A DNA stretch of 64,000 nt from Spinacia oleracea. Lineage: Eukaryota > Streptophyta > Magnoliopsida > Caryophyllales > Amaranthaceae. The notes beneath the pieces are model-generated. The model did no database searches. It was given only the letters and a program-made list of their open reading frames with translations, and had not been told where the DNA came from. The position numbers were made by a program, and so were the translations under genes. Where the stretch lies: contig NC_079487.1 in NCBI RefSeq assembly GCF_020520425.1, positions 109,836,141-109,900,140 on the forward strand, read 5' to 3'. The stretch's first letter is position 1, and every line of letters starts with the position of its first letter. Positions 35,844 to 49,370 of this stretch are shown one piece after another.

Positions 35844-36766
35844 TTTGGAGACATTATCTTTATGGGGCAACATTTGAGATCCTTATCAACCATAAAAGTC
35901 TGAAACTTTGGCAAAAAGGTCTAGTGAATCTTGGGACGACATTGAAAATGAGTACTGCTTTCCACCCTGCGATCGATGGACAAACTGAGAGAACTAACCA
36001 GACTATGGAAGATATGTTGAGGGCTTGTGCGATTGACTTTAAGGGTAGTTGGGAGGACCATCTAGACTTGATCGAATTTTCATACAAAAATAGTTACCAT
36101 GCAAGCATTAAGATGGCACCTTTTGAGGCACTATATGGGAGAAAGTGTAGAAGTCCCACCTGCTGGAATGATTTCAGTGAGAATATAGTCTTGGGAACGG
36201 AATTCATTGAGGAGACTGTCAGGAATGTAAAAATGATTCAGGCTAGAATTCAAGCTGCCCAGGATAGGCAAAAGAGTTATGCGGATTTGAAAAGAAGAGA
36301 TGACGAATTTGCAGTAGGTGATAAAGTGTTCTTGAAAGTATCACCAACCAAGGGTGTGATGAGATTTGGGAAAAAGGGCAAGCTAAGTGCCAAGTATGTA
36401 GGCCCATATGAGATTCTGCAACGAATAGGGAAAGTAGCATACAAGTTAGCCTTGCCAATGGAGTTCGAAAAGATGCACGACGTGTTTCACATTTCCCAAC
36501 TAAAGCGCTATATCCCTGATGAGCGTCATATCTTAGAGCCTGAGAGAATCCAGATCGATAGTAGCCTCACATATGAGGAAAGGCCTGTGAAAATCCTTGA
36601 TAGGAAAGTGCGTAGTACACGCAATAAGAACATCAGCATAGTGAAAGTGCTCTGGTCGAACCACGAGTACGAAGAGGCAACGTGGGAAGCCGAAGCTGAA
36701 ATGAAGATCAAGTACCCAGAGTTATTTTCCGAGGTGAGTTACGAGGGCGTAACTCGTTTTCTTTAA
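35844..36766 (+). pseudogene. Ty3/Gypsy pol fragment with chromodomain (Tekay/Del-like), internally deleted
   Basis: The frame is open for about 306 codons after the LTR fragment. It starts in RNase H (WRHYLYGATFEILINHKSLK). It then jumps to the last part of the integrase core (STAFHPAIDGQTERTNQTME), so most of RNase H and the zinc and catalytic part of integrase are missing. Next come ALYGRKCRSP, the GPY/F-like KYVGPYEILQRIG, and a C-terminal chromodomain (PVKILDRKVRSTRNK ... VLWSNHEYEEATWE). The chromodomain identifies a chromovirus, most like Tekay. The piece cannot work alone. The missing 5' end is replaced by a Tat-like LTR piece. Confidence 0.85.
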
Positions 36767-37047
36767 GGGGGTAGAATGCGATAGAAATTCGCGCTTTTAC
36801 CTATTTTTATGGTATTTTTATGCATTTTATGCTTATTTTTAGCAACCTTTACATGATGATCCAAGTAAATAGATTCTCCGCATAAGAAAATGTGTCCTTG
36901 AGTATTACAAGTAACGCTTAGTTGGCAAAAGAGTGCACAAGAGTGGCACAAAGTACTTCTACAATTAGAATAAGTTGAGAAGTTTGGAAAAACATGTGAA
37001 TTTTCGTGTCAAGTTTCGGGACGAAACTTCTTTTAAGAGGGGTAGAT
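36767..37047 (+). other. 3' untranslated region and polypurine tract of the Tekay-like element
   Basis: Sequence between the pol stop and the LTR. It ends in TCGGGACGAAACTTCTTTTAAGAGGGGTAGAT; the purine-rich part directly before TGTAATCCC is the expected polypurine tract for this lineage. Confidence 0.65.
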
Positions 37048-39046
37048 TGTAATCCCCCGTAATTTTATACATTTTATTCATATATTTTAACGAATATTTA
37101 ATATATTTAATATATATTTAAACATAAATTACGGATTTTAGAAACGAATATGTAATTGAAATGTAATTATTTTATTTCATTTGGAATACTTTTAATGATT
37201 TACGAAATCAAAATGTATTTTTGAATTTTACGTTAAAACGAATTCGAATTTCGAAATCACGTTTGATTGAAATTACCGAGCAATCCTAACCATTTTGGAT
37301 TCAATAACCAATCCTACTCCTAGCCCAATTGGGTAAAGCCCAAACCACTAAAACCCAAAACAAATACTCCCTCCCCTTTGTTATTCACGTGAACCCCAAA
37401 AAGAAACCAAAGAAAAAAAAAAAGAAAACCCTCCCCTTCTCTCTACTCTTCACGTGAAAACCAAAAGAAAGGAAACCAAAACCCTCTTTCACTATTCACG
37501 TACATTGCAAACCTTCAAGAACTCTCTCTCCTTCCTTCACGCCGTGGCACTTCCTCTGCCGCCGACCCACTGCCGCCGCCGGACCGCCGGTAGTCTCTCC
37601 TCCTTCCTCTTCTTCTTTCTTTTTCTTTTCTGTTATTTTTGTACTCGTTCCCCTTCCCTCTCGTGGCTGATTTTCTGATTCGCGCAGCCACCGCAAAGCA
37701 CCACCGTGTGCCGCCGTGCTCAGCCCTGCCGCAAGCCACCTCTGTCCGCCAGCCGTTGCTCTCTCTCTCCTCCTTCTTGAATTGGTTACTTTCTTAAACC
37801 CTAAGTAACTAATTATTTTAAATTAAAGTTTGTTAATTTAGATTATGTTCTTAAATTAAATTTATAATTTTTATGGTAAATATGATTTTCAGATTTGATG
37901 TTGAGATTAAAAACGAATTAATTTTCAGTTTTGATTAATTAAAATTAAGATTAGGGCTTAATCATAATTTATTAACTTGAATTATGTTTTCTTGAATTAA
38001 AGTTATGGGTTTTGTGATTTAAATTATAAATTTGAGATTATATGAATTTTATAATAAAGTTATTAATTTTCAGATTATCTAATTACACTGAAATATTGGT
38101 TTTTGATTGTTTAAAGTATGAAATTCAAAGTTTTTATGATTATTAATCATGATAGGTTGAGTATGGATCATTGAATTGGTTGTGTTGAGATACTAGGAAC
38201 GTAGATTGACCATGGTGAAGCTTTTAAATGAATTTATATTGCTGAAAATTTAAAGTACGATGTTTGCAAAAGTTTTCAACGAATTTCAATCACTAGTTCA
38301 ATAATTATGATGCTAGGAAATCAAATGTTTAAGTTTTGATATTGGGGAAGGCTCTAAATATGTTTAGGATACATTTAGAATGCTTTATTATGGTTGCCAA
38401 TAATTAGAGGTTGATTGGGATTACTTGTTGGTTGTTTTAGGCGGAGAATTCTCTTTAGGCGACTTTTGAAAGTGTTAAAGTGGCCTATCAGTTTGTTTAC
38501 ACAAGGTACGTACATACCTGTGTGCTTGGAATGTGTGCTAATTGTTGAAACCATGTTGAATTGTTGATGAACTTGGTTATGTTAATGTTGTTGATGAACT
38601 TAGTCAGGTTGAAATTGCATGTTTGATACTGTTGGATGAACATATTAAACTTATATTGCATTTTGAGGATTATAACATGTTAGTATGGAAGATTGATGCA
38701 AACATGTTTGATTGGGAACACTAGATTACTTAGTATATAATTCAGATCAGTTGATTGTTGTTCCCTTTTAGCTTTTCACTACTTTATGAGGGCGGAGGAC
38801 CTTATTTAGTAAGTTGAAACCTTATACCCATTTACAGGGGTTGATCAGTATTAAAGGAAAGATTGGAGTTAATTGGAATGAGTCTTGTTTGATGCCTTTG
38901 TGATCACTTACTTAATTCCAAGATAAAAACAGTATAATAGATTATTAATGCTATTTTAGAGAAAATGGCAAATATTTTAGAGAAAATGGCAAATATTTTG
39001 TTACTAATGAGAATTAGCAAAAGTATAATGCTACCATAGAGAATTT
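37048..39046 (+). repeat. Tekay-like LTR, 3' end uncertain
   Basis: Starts TGTAATCCCCCGTAATTTTATAC directly after the polypurine tract, as in Tekay/Del LTRs, which are 2-4 kb long. It contains a pyrimidine- and GCC-rich stretch (37530-37770) and a GTACGTACATACCTG word near 38507. No matching second LTR is in the window. The right border is set only by the start of the duplicated gene segment at 39047, so the LTR may be truncated there. Near 38957-39000 a 21-bp unit (TTTTAGAGAAAATGGCAAATA) is doubled. Confidence 0.65.
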
Positions 39047-40445
39047 CCCAAAAAAGAATTAGTCCATTCAACCATGGCATTACTTGCATTAGTTTCTCAT
39101 CTATTTAAGAAAGTATTAGTTTGATTTCCTATAAATATATATATATATAAATCTGCCATAAGTTCTAAGGAACATTATATTTGAACAAGATGAAAGTATA
39201 TGTTATTGTGCTCATAGTTGTGGGCTTCCTTGTTGGTGCGCTGCTGTTACAATTTATGCTGAGCAGATGCTCAAAGAAGCAACCAAATGGATCCACTTTG
39301 CAGAGACCTGTTGTTATGAGTAGGCAGAGTAGGGGTGTAAAAGATGGTGATATGTTCATTTTCGCTGGCGCGGCTGCAGGTGGTTCTACTGCTGTTTTAG
39401 CTAGCATAGATTATGGTGGTAGCGGTGATGGAGGCGGTGATGGAGGAGGTGATGCGGGAGGGGATGGCGGTGGTGGATGTGGTGGTGATTAAATTGGCAG
39501 TAGATATTGTGTATATTTTTATTATTTTGTTAAGAGTATAGGCTGTTCTTACACTCCACGAACAAATGGGAGGGTTCTTACATGGAGTGATCAGGGACAA
39601 TTCATGGGAGATTGGAAATATTGACCTTGAGTTAGTGGTGTAATTATGTTGATGAAAACTAGCTTGTTGAAAATTATGTGTTGTACATATATATACTATA
39701 AGATGAAACAATGAGATGTACTTGCATCATTGTAGATTCTGTGTTAATTGAAGGTTAGCCCTGTTGTTTCTAGTTGTGAATTTATGTTCTATCACGTCAA
39801 ATAAAACACAATGAAAAACGAATCCATGCTAGGAATAGAGTAGAAGGTAAAAACATGTAACAAAAATATTATGACATCTATAAAAGAAATTTGAAATTAA
39901 TATATGTGAGAGGGGTCGTTTTTTCACATATCAGATATGTGTGGCAACACACACATCAGCTAAAAGACAAAAAAGGAAGTACCATTCACGTTAAAAAGGT
40001 ACCATTCTGTAAAAAAAAGTACCATTTTTGTTTAAAAAAGTACCATTTAATTTCTTTTTTGTCCTTTTTCCTATTTTGTCTTTTGTTGTGATATGTATTT
40101 GCAAACGCATATCTGATATGCGATACTTCCTCATATGTGAGATCGTAAAGACACTGAGTAGAGTAATTTACAATATGGAATTCGTTCACCAATTAATTTA
40201 TTCAACTGAGAAATAAATTTTAGTTACATAAATCTAAGATCCAACTTAACCCTTAAAAAAGTGACAAAATGAAGGGATTCTCTTGCCAAACCAAACAATG
40301 TAAAATGATTGAAAAGGGAAAATCGTTTTTCATGAAAACGTTTTACACCCTACCAAACGGAGCCTAAATAACACAATCACGTGACTATTAATTCTGAAGT
40401 GGGGGAGTAAGAATAAACATACCCTGCAGCATGGGAAGCTTAAAT
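39047..40445 (+). repeat. 1.4-kb segmental duplication, copy 2 (contains paralogue 4)
   Basis: Near-identical to 31074-32472. Its left border touches the Tekay-like LTR, and its right border touches an inverted scrap of Tat-like LTR end (40446-40477). The duplicated unit thus sits tightly between two retroelement sequences. Confidence 0.9.
39190..39492 (+). CDS. Small membrane-anchored Gly-rich protein, paralogue 4
   Basis: The 100-residue protein is identical to paralogue 3, including the membrane segment (3-25), Arg26-Cys27, the KDGDM motif and the Gly/Asp tail with one Cys. The promoter-proximal 143 bp before the ATG, with the TATA box, are also duplicated, so the copy may be expressed. 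Farther upstream sequence differs from copy 1: retroelement LTR here, Mutator-like element there. Function unknown. Confidence 0.72.
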   Translation: MKVYVIVLIVVGFLVGALLLQFMLSRCSKKQPNGSTLQRPVVMSRQSRGVKDGDMFIFAGAAAGGSTAVLASIDYGGSGDGGGDGGGDAGGDGGGGCGGD

Positions 40446-40477
40446 GCACGAGGGGGTCGAAAAAGCACGAGGCTAAT
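40446..40477 (-). repeat. Inverted scrap of Tat-like LTR 3' end
   Basis: Read on the minus strand, 28 bases match the last bases of the Tat-like LTR (ATTAGCCTCGTGC ... CCCCCTC, compare 41951-41978). It sits head-on against the start of the 5' LTR at 40478. Confidence 0.85.
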
Positions 40478-41981
40478 CTACTTTTGTCCCCATTCCCGAA
40501 AGGGAAGGTTCGATGATGAAAGCATAAATCTCCACTTGACAACGCATCTCCTATAAAATAACGAATCTCAATTCCCCTTTTTATTTCACCCGAAACCTGC
40601 TATTTATAGAAACCGGCTATTTATGGAAACCTGCTAAAAATAGTAACTGCCGTAAAGGGTAGTTGCTAAAAGTAGTAAGAATAAAAAGATAGAAACCTGT
40701 CAGAATTAGGTGTTGCACTCCAACATAAATCCTAAATGAGATAGAAATTGCGAGAGAATCCTATTCCTAATACGATTCGAAAATAAGAGTCATGTATTGA
40801 TTGAAATCCTAACGAACCTAGAGTTCGTAACGGGCCCAGACGCATTCCGTCATAAAATTAATACGCACTAAAAGACTCGATTAAGTCTCATGCACTCCAG
40901 ATTCTAAGAGTCCGAATCTGACAAAGAAAACAGCCCAAACATCAATTTCAACGCCCAGCCCTGGGCGCTGAAATTGCCTGGATCATATTTTCAACGCCCA
41001 GAGCTGGGCGCCGAAATCTTTGACGCCCAGCCCTGGGCGCTGAAAATACTTGGGACGTGTTTTTTCCTAATTCCTCGTGGATTAGAGTTCTACAATTCTA
41101 TCTTTCCACGAACTCTTTTCTATAAATAGGGCCTTAAGTTCGACGTGAAAATAGACAACACACAATTCATATTCTGAGTATTGACTCCAACCCTTAGCCT
41201 AAGCCTCACGCTGCGAAATTGTTCACGCGTTCTGTCGCAATCGATCCATAAATCGAACAGAACGTATCCTGTCCCATAATTTGAGATTCGTTAAATAAAA
41301 GGAGAAATAGCAAAGTCAAAGTGGTTAGTTTTCTGAGAACCGTGACACACCTCTCAAGGGTGCGTCGTAATGTGTCCCTTTTCCATGGTTTAATTGCTTT
41401 CCTCGCCCTTTTATGAACTGTTAAACTAACTAAATCTGATTGTTCGATCACGCCTAATAAATATGATATTTTTGGGAAATTGGATTATCATGCTAGGTCC
41501 CTTAAAACAATCTAAATCAGATAATCGCGCTCGATCTAGTACTATATGTTGCATATTGTTAAAATCAACTCAGATTAGTTTAATAGTTAACGCATGTCCC
41601 TTCAATTATTTATGCTGAGCTAGTAAGGATATCCTGCCTCTGGAGTTATCGAAGAGCGAGTACTCCTCTCGGTAGTTACAGTCCCCCGAACCCTCAATCT
41701 CTACCTTGCGGGTGTATGTTGAGAGATCCCCACACCAGGGATCACAGGGGAACCTACGGCCGTCGTGGTCAAACATAATTGCACTCCCTTTATGTCACGA
41801 TAACCGGGTTTTGTCAGTTTTTCTCATTGTCGTTAAAAACTGAATGGCGACTCCTATATTACTAGTCAATTGGGTGTAAACTCACAGGAAATCCAATTAC
41901 ACTTGATTGAATAAAAAGAATCGTCACACCCACGAGGGACGAGGTCACGCATTAGCCTCGTGCTTTTTCGACCCCCTCACA
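40478..41981 (+). repeat. 5' LTR of the Tat/Ogre-like element (first 9 bp missing)
   Basis: Begins at CTACTTTTGTCC, where the 3' LTR has TGCAGACAC before it, and ends CTCACA. It has a TATA box, TATAAATA, at 41121-41128. Three GC-rich hairpins of CAACGCCCAG...CTGGGCG type are at 40948-41048. Confidence 0.9.
40948..41048. repeat. Cluster of three GC-rich hairpins (GCCCAGNNCTGGGC)
   Basis: Three palindromes of the form ACGCCCAGNNCTGGGCGC followed by TGAAA or CGAAA are spaced about 35 bp apart. The same motif recurs as pairs in the interior at 42769-42824, 44989-45040, 47061-47119 and 48216-48270, and as a triplet in the 3' LTR at 50541-50641. In the LTR and at 48216 the run is preceded by CAGCCCAAAC. 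Confidence 0.85.
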
Positions 41982-41982
41982 G

Positions 41983-42000
41983 TGGCGACTCCACTGGGGA
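41983..42000 (+). other. Primer-binding site of the Tat/Ogre-like element
   Basis: TGGCGACTCCACTGGGGA starts right after the LTR. It is close to the TGGCGACTCYGCTGGGGA site, complementary to an Arg tRNA, used by Ogre/Tat elements. Confidence 0.7.
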
Positions 42001-45000
42001 AAGTGAAGGAAATACTCGTGCTTGTAGGTAATCAAAATAGCCGAAGGGTGAAACGATCCTACCCCGCGTTTATTTCCCCATCAAGTTGGGACGACCTGAA
42101 AATCAGCATATTAATGTGAACGGGCAGAACCGCATAATGAATCTTGGCTCCCTCAGGGAGTTTGGACTAAGAATACCCATCGCCAATCGGGGGGTGCATA
42201 CGCTTCGAATGTTGTCCACTCGGCACTTTCACTAGTAGTACACTCGTCCCAAACCCAATCGCTCGCCCACTAGGTCCCTCTCGCCTGCATGCCCCCTTGG
42301 CTTGCACTTGCGGGTTGGCCTCTTGAGCGAAATTCGTCTGTTGAAGACACTACCTCGACCGGGGCATGTGTTGGATCTGCGATAGAAGCGGTACCAAGCC
42401 AGGCGCAAATAAACTACCCATAGAAGCCTATCATAAACTACATGACATGTTGTTATTGCCTCATGATGGAATGTTAGTTATGTGTAGCGAAATATATGAT
42501 TGTGTGTGACAAACTATCCTAGAAAAACCAACGACCTTAAAAATTGCCCAAACATTCATAAACCAATTTTCCAAAGAGTTATACCGAAATACGTGTTCCG
42601 CAAACCCGAACGATCTCCACAAAAATAAGCGACGCTCGGGATGGCCTGTAACGAATCCCACAAACGCTGTAACGCGTAAAGGACGTTATTAGGCAAGCAC
42701 GCAAAATCGAAGTCGCATAAACAAAAAGTAGACGCAAACAGAAAACGAGAACCAGCCAGGGAAGCATTTTCAACGCCCCTGGCTGGGCGCCGATATTTCT
42801 CACGCCCATCGCTGGGCGCTGAAGTTGCTGCCTGGCCTTTTGGTCAGGCACAGCAGCCTCGGTGCCCACGCATGAAGAAAATACGTAGCAAAAAAAAGTT
42901 TTCGTGAAAAAAAATTGCTACGAGGGCGTGTGAAAAAGCACTTGATTCTAAAAGCGACTTACAAAAAATAAATAACACTTTGTGTCGTTGTTAGGCCTCC
43001 TACGACGACAATGCTCGGCATCAAAACCGAACATGTTAATAATTATGAATGTCACATGGGCAAAGTATTCAAAAATAATGTTCAAATGAAGTTTTTAAGG
43101 AAAAATAATGTTCGAATAAAAAGTAAATCCGAGTCTAGACTAGGCTATGCCAAAGTGCAATCCAAATCCTAAGTCTTAGTTGTCTTATCCATAGAATCGG
43201 TCCTAATACTTGGTGTCGTTCTGCAAGCTAAAAGGTTAAACCATATTGAGTCTCCCTTCCTAACATTTAAATCAATAAGCACCCATATGTAATTGTCATC
43301 CCTTGCTAGGAATCCACGGCCTCAATACTCTCTCTCACCAATAAAAAGAATATATTATAGTATTTGCAAAATGGAAACGGTCACATTCTGGAAATCATTC
43401 CCCCATAGTAGCACAACCCCCAAAGTGAACCTAAGGTGTTAATACCATTGGCAAAGAAAAAATTAATGGCCCCAAGGCTTATAATCACATTGGGTCACGA
43501 CTATCATAGTCCTCTCGAGTCACTCGCTCCTTGAAATACTACTAAGTACGGACTAAAAGATTTTCCATGAATGCAACATGACCAACCATGAAAATACCCA
43601 AATCGGCATACCATAAGGCTACCATTGGGGTAAAGCAATACACACTAAGAGAGAAGCCGCACTAATGATTCTAGTCTTGCAAAAATAAAAATTCGATCTC
43701 CCAAATGAACTACCTTGCCAACATTAAGCAAAATGGCGCATGACAAATGAACACCCAAGGGTTAAAATCTAAAGTGTCAACCAACGTACGAAAGTTATGG
43801 TCCAATTAGCCTAAGTCTGAGAGTCGTTTGGTCAAGTATTATAGGCTTACGCCATGTCATTATTTTGATTCTAGGCCACCTCCTTGTATTCATACACGGG
43901 TTATAATCAGAAAGATTAATGAAAGTTTGAGTCTAAATCACAACTTCCAATTAAATCCCAGAAACTGGAATCTGAAAAGAAGCAAAAAATTATTTTCGAT
44001 GTAATTCTTTCGTTAAAATTCAATAAGGTAAAAACAACATTTTGAATCTACGCTATTTGCACATTTTAAGAAACGACTAAATACGCTTGCAAAGTAAGAC
44101 AATTTAAAGGTCCACCCTAGACCTACTAAAATTAAAGGTCCACCCTAGGCCTACTAAAATTAAAGGTCCACTATAGGCCTACCAAACGAGGCTCACTCAG
44201 TCTCGCCTCGTGACTCAAAGACCACAACCATCTACCTTTTAGCCCAAATAAAAAAAATTGAAGGATTTATGTTGGGGAGAAATCCCAAGCAAAAAGAAAA
44301 AATAGAAAGAAAAAAGGGAGAGCGAAAAGAGCAAGCCATGAAATACTCAAAAAGAAAGAGAAAAGGGAGAGCGAAAAGAGCGAGCCATGAAATACTTAGC
44401 CCGTACCTCCCAAAGTGCGAAATTTACCCAAGTAAACGAAGGAAAAGAATTGAGTCAACCAATCCAAATCATAAAATTCTACGATGTCTACCCTTTCCAA
44501 TCCTTATGTTCTTAGACGCCTTCGTTCTGGGGCCCCTGTTCAGCTCATTTATGTTCTCATTGACATAACCCAAGAAACCATTACCTCGACTCTTGTTCTT
44601 GAACTTGTTGTCAACCGCAAACCGGCCATTGACACGTGCGTCATACCCATTATTCCCAAAGCCCAAACCTGCTCTTGCACCACCGTTAACATAATGACCA
44701 TATAACTTGTTTGGATACATCCTGTTGATATACCCTTGAGCCGTCCCCATGCTATTCATTGCCCTTGGTTGATGTAATCCTCATGCTCACACTTACCTAT
44801 ACAAATTATCCTACCTCATTCAACCCATCTTTCAAACCGTCTTGAGTCACAAATAAAAAAGAAAACAAATGAAAAGTACAAAAAATAATAAATAATAAAA
44901 AAGCAAACTTTGGAAAGCGCCTCTAAAGTTAGTCTAAAAAGAAAAAAGAGCATTTAGCGCACCAAAAAATATCCGCCCAGAAACAATTTTCAGCGCCCAC

Positions 45001-48000
45001 AGCTGGGCGCCGAAATCTTTAACGCCCCAGCCTGGGCGCTCATTCTCTCTGCTTGCCAAATTTTGTCCAGAAGTGCTCGTCATTTTATCCGCACATGCAC
45101 GGAAAAATAACGAACACTTGGAGGGGTACAGCACGTATTTAGATATACGTACCACCAAAGAAATACATGTACTCAATCAAAAAATATAAAACAAATTTTT
45201 GGCTTACGGCAAAGCAGCAGATTAAAATAATAATAAACTTCACTTATTCTACTGTTTCAAATAATATGTTTCCACCTCAGAACATACTTATCGAATTCGG
45301 CATTCTAAGAAACCATTTTCTAGGCTAAGAACTACGCAAGACCTGATTCCAAATTAAATCTATTTAAGGCGGATACGTAGGCAATCCATGATTCGGTCCA
45401 ACCAATATTAAAGCCTATAGAAAAACAAGAATAAAAATAGAAGTCCCTTATTGAAATTTAATTACTTGCAATCCAAGTCGAAAGAAAAATTGAAAGCACG
45501 AAGAAGAATCCAAGTCATCAAGATGCCAAAATGAGCACACATCGAAAAATAATAAGGGCACGTACCCTTGCCAGAAGGAGCACTCACACTCCTAGGCACT
45601 TAGCCAAGACCCAAAAGATCGCTTTGCCTCAATTGAATGGGGGGGCTAGCGCAAGCGTCCATGACCTCTAAAGTACTCGACTTGACCCTCCCTAAAGCGA
45701 ACTAACTCACTTAAAGACTTTCTTTCACCACTAGACATAGTCGTTCGCTTAAAGACCTTCTTTCACCACTAGACACAGTCATGATCGCCAACAAGTAGTA
45801 AAGGCAGTAAGCTTGCGATGAAAAAGATTGTTCTACGGCATCGCCCCATCGTTCCTTCGAACTCAGGGCACCCGTTCATGGTAATTCGAATGCTTGCTAA
45901 TCTCCTTTGGAAAAAAATTAGACATTGTCAATAGGACTTGGCACTTAACCAAGGCTCACTCTACTCAGACATATGACACGGGCATCTAAAATCGAAATCT
46001 AAAAGCATCATTAATGGGAAGACATAATAGCAATTGGGGGCTAAGAATTGAAATGAAAGAGCTAGGGAAAGAACTAAGTATACCTTGACCTTTTGTGCAG
46101 ACATACACCAAGTAAATCTAAAGTCAATTTGAAAACGGTTTAGATTCCCGCAATTCTGGAAAAGATGGCCCTAAAAGCCTAAAGCATATGCCAAACGGGC
46201 ACAAGTATATCTTGACGCCTGCACCCTGGCTTCCAGCAAATCCTTAGACGGCATTCCAAAAATCGTAACAGTATTTTGATTCACTCATGTAATCCTGTAC
46301 GAACCTTTCTATAAGTCAACTTACCTAGGACACCTCGGGTTGTACACAGCAGGACTCGGATTTTAAATAATTTTTAAATGATTTTCAAAGACTTCTTCGA
46401 ATATAATAAAGTGTCGTTGGTTTAAGCTAAGTGTGCGTTTATCTCAATGTTGCAAGTGAGTCAAAAGATTTCTAAATATGATTATGGGTAAAGAAAGGCA
46501 CCTAGCTTTTGTTCAAGGCACACTTCCACATGTTACTACCTTGACCATGGCGATGTCGCATAATACGACATTTACAAGAGAAGTAGCAGGTCACTACTCG
46601 AACGTACCTCGCACTAAACGAGTCTGGTTCAAACTATTCATGATCCATGTCACCATGAATGCATAAAAACGTATGCCAAGTATTATAGCACCAAGCCAAT
46701 CCCGTAGCTATAATTGGGGGCTTGAGAAAAACACTCTAAAAATGCTCGAAATGACGATTTTACCACAAATTCTCGACGCTAATGCTATACATACGTCATA
46801 GGGGCATAAACCTAAGGTTTGATCGTGTAAAACGAACCTTAGAATGGCTACAACCCCTCCCAAATTCTAAGCGCTACTTAGAATATATAAAGTCACCCCA
46901 CTAACAAGGGTAACTGAAAATCGCGAGTCACTAAAACTCCGATCAAACTACTGCACATAACGCTCGCCCTACAAGCGCCCGTTACACAGTCTACCTCGTT
47001 CCAAAGCAAAAGCGAAAGAAAAATCAAGGATAAGAACTGTCAAAATACACCCAGAAATCATTTTCAACGCCCAGAGCTGGGCGCCGATATCTTTACCGCC
47101 CCAGCCTGGGCGCTGAATCTTTCTGCTAGCCAAGTTTTGCCCAGATATAAAAATAAGAAAGAAACACCTATGAATCCTCGCATCGAACGAAGTAATAAGC
47201 CGTGCAAACCCACGCAGAAGGTTCTACACTTGTTCAAACACCTGAACAAGGCTTGATGAAGTACTCCAATGCAAAAAATAATAATGATATCCCAACACCT
47301 GGAGGAATGTTCTAAGACACGCCGTTAGGCCACACAAGCCTACTTCGTACCATAAAGTTTAACCATCCCACAGTACAAGTCTAAAAAAGGAGAGTAAGGC
47401 ATACTGCACTAATACGGGCACGACCAAAGAGTATGTGTAAAAGAGGCGAAGACTACTTATCGCCCAAATTCAAAATGTAAGCCACACGACTTCTACATTA
47501 AGGATTAAAGGTAGCAAAATATTACCTACCACGAAAGGGATAGCTCGCACCTACACGAGCGGAACCCCAGGGCATCTTTCTCGAAAGAACCTACAAAAAT
47601 CGTACGCCAAAAGGAAGCATCCCAACATGCATACTTGGGGGCTCCAAGCTACGAAACAACCATAGCAAAATAAAAAAAATCTCGAAGCAAATGTTTGAAC
47701 AATCGAAAGTGCACGATGTTTGAGCCCACCTCGTGAATAGGCCTGAACCCTACTAAGCTTCTAAGCAAACTATTCGAAATCAGTCATTGCTCAAAAAAAA
47801 TGATTCAAGCAAACTGATTAATAGAACCGCACACAACGGCCATTCTATGAACGCTCATTCGCACGTACATATCATCATTCTAAGTATCGAACATTCACGA
47901 ACGCGTTTAAAAGGAAAAATATACAACAACAAGAGCGTTCAAAGTCTTACGCCTCAAGGTATGTTCCTCGGGCCATATAGACTCGCCCAACTATCGCAAT

Positions 48001-48949
48001 AACTGTACGCCTTAAGAGCAACAGTTCCTTAAAATAATCGCCCCAAAGCGATAAGCACCGTAGTCCACCAATCGGCTACGGCTTCTCAAGAAAATCATCA
48101 CGTTCTAAAAACAAAGAAAAAACAAAAGAAAAGAGAATACATAGAACTTCCAAGTGAAATAAACAAATGAACAAGAGGCCAACTGTGTCATCAAAAGACC
48201 AGCCCAAACAACACTTTCAACGCCCCACCTGGGCGTGAATTATTTCAACGCCCAGGCCTGGGCGCCGAAAATGAACCCAGGCTCAAAAAAGGCCCTAACT
48301 TCTATTGGGCCCTGCCGCATCCGGCCATTTGACTCGAAAATTGCCAATTTCCTTACTGAAAGTTGCACCTCACGACTTTGTTAAGAGTAGCACACCACTA
48401 CAAAGATCGCTCGCACTTACGAGCACAATCCCAAACGCGATCAAGGACATTACAGAATGCGTATCCCCAAGGAACCTCTTTGACAAGAAATGACCGTCAA
48501 GCACGAATGCTTGGGGGCTCGAAAGAAAATATATATTATGCAAACTTAAAACAATATTCCCAGACTACGCTGTACGAATTCCCGTGTTTGGATGTCTCAA
48601 AAAATAAAACCGGTTTACGACCTCAAGACAAAGCTCGCCGTTGATATTTATACATAGTCCCCTAATCAAGGACCCAGGTAGTGGAAAAATTGAGCCGAAA
48701 AGACTAGCTCAGAACCATGAAAGATGATGACCACGAGACAATGGTCCGTCTAAGCACGTTGTCAACCCACATTCAGGTTACAACTAAATCCGAGCATCCC
48801 TCGAAAGAATTCTCTCTTACAAGAATGAATAAAAGAAATTCTCAAAAAATCACGATGAACAAAAGAAATAGGGACTTGCCCACCTCAATCGGGCAAGATC
48901 GCGCCACGAACCACGCGAATCCCAAATCGAAAAGACGAATTCAGGTTCG
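42001..48949 (+). other. Interior of the Tat/Ogre-like element, non-coding, with iterated motifs
   Basis: No pol motif was found in any frame. Hairpin pairs recur at 42769, 44989, 47061 and 48216. PPT-like GGGGGCT words recur at 45640, 46036, 46716, 47637 and 48513. Short direct repeats include three 27-bp units with AAATTAAAGGTCCACC at 44105-44180, a doubled AAAAGGGAGAGCGAAAAGAG block at 44300-44397, and a doubled CTTTCACCACTAGACA block at 45700-45780. The pattern suggests growth by duplication of LTR or 3' UTR modules. Confidence 0.6.
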
Positions 48950-49365
48950 CTCACCTCCAGCGGGCGGGGCGTCCACCCTTAGCGGACAGGGCTCACCCAC
49001 CTTCAGCGGGCGGGGTCTGCGTCACTAGCCGCGCAGGTCCTCAGTTTTCGAAAAAATAAAATCTTCAAATTCAAAATAGGCTCGCCATCTTTAGCCGGCG
49101 GGGTCTACGTCACAAACCGCGTAGGTCCTTATTTTCAAAAAAATAATTTTAAAATAGATTCGTCCACTTCTATCGGACGGGTGTCCACCCTTAGGTGACA
49201 GGTTCGCCGGGGTCTACGTCACAAACCGCGTAGGTCCTTATTTTCAAATTTCAAAAACAGATTCGTCCACTTCTATCGGACGGGGTGTCCACCCTTAGAC
49301 AGGCTCGCCATCTTTAGCCGGCGGGGTCTGCGCCACTAACCGCGCAGGTCCTTAGTCGCTGTAGC
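48950..49365 (+). repeat. Tandem repeat with GGGGTCTRCGTCAC units
   Basis: Four units of about 85-115 bp each contain CGGCGGGGTCTACGTCAC, then CCGCG(T/C)AGGTCCT and an A-rich spacer. Copies of the GGGGTCT core are near 49013, 49101, 49209 and 49324. Variants with ATCGGACGG are mixed in. Confidence 0.75.
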
Positions 49366-49370
49366 GAATA

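Noticed and set aside
44269..44568. Lys-rich 99-codon ORF
   Set aside because: It starts in a short duplicated A/G-rich block inside the non-coding Tat-like interior and has no domain.
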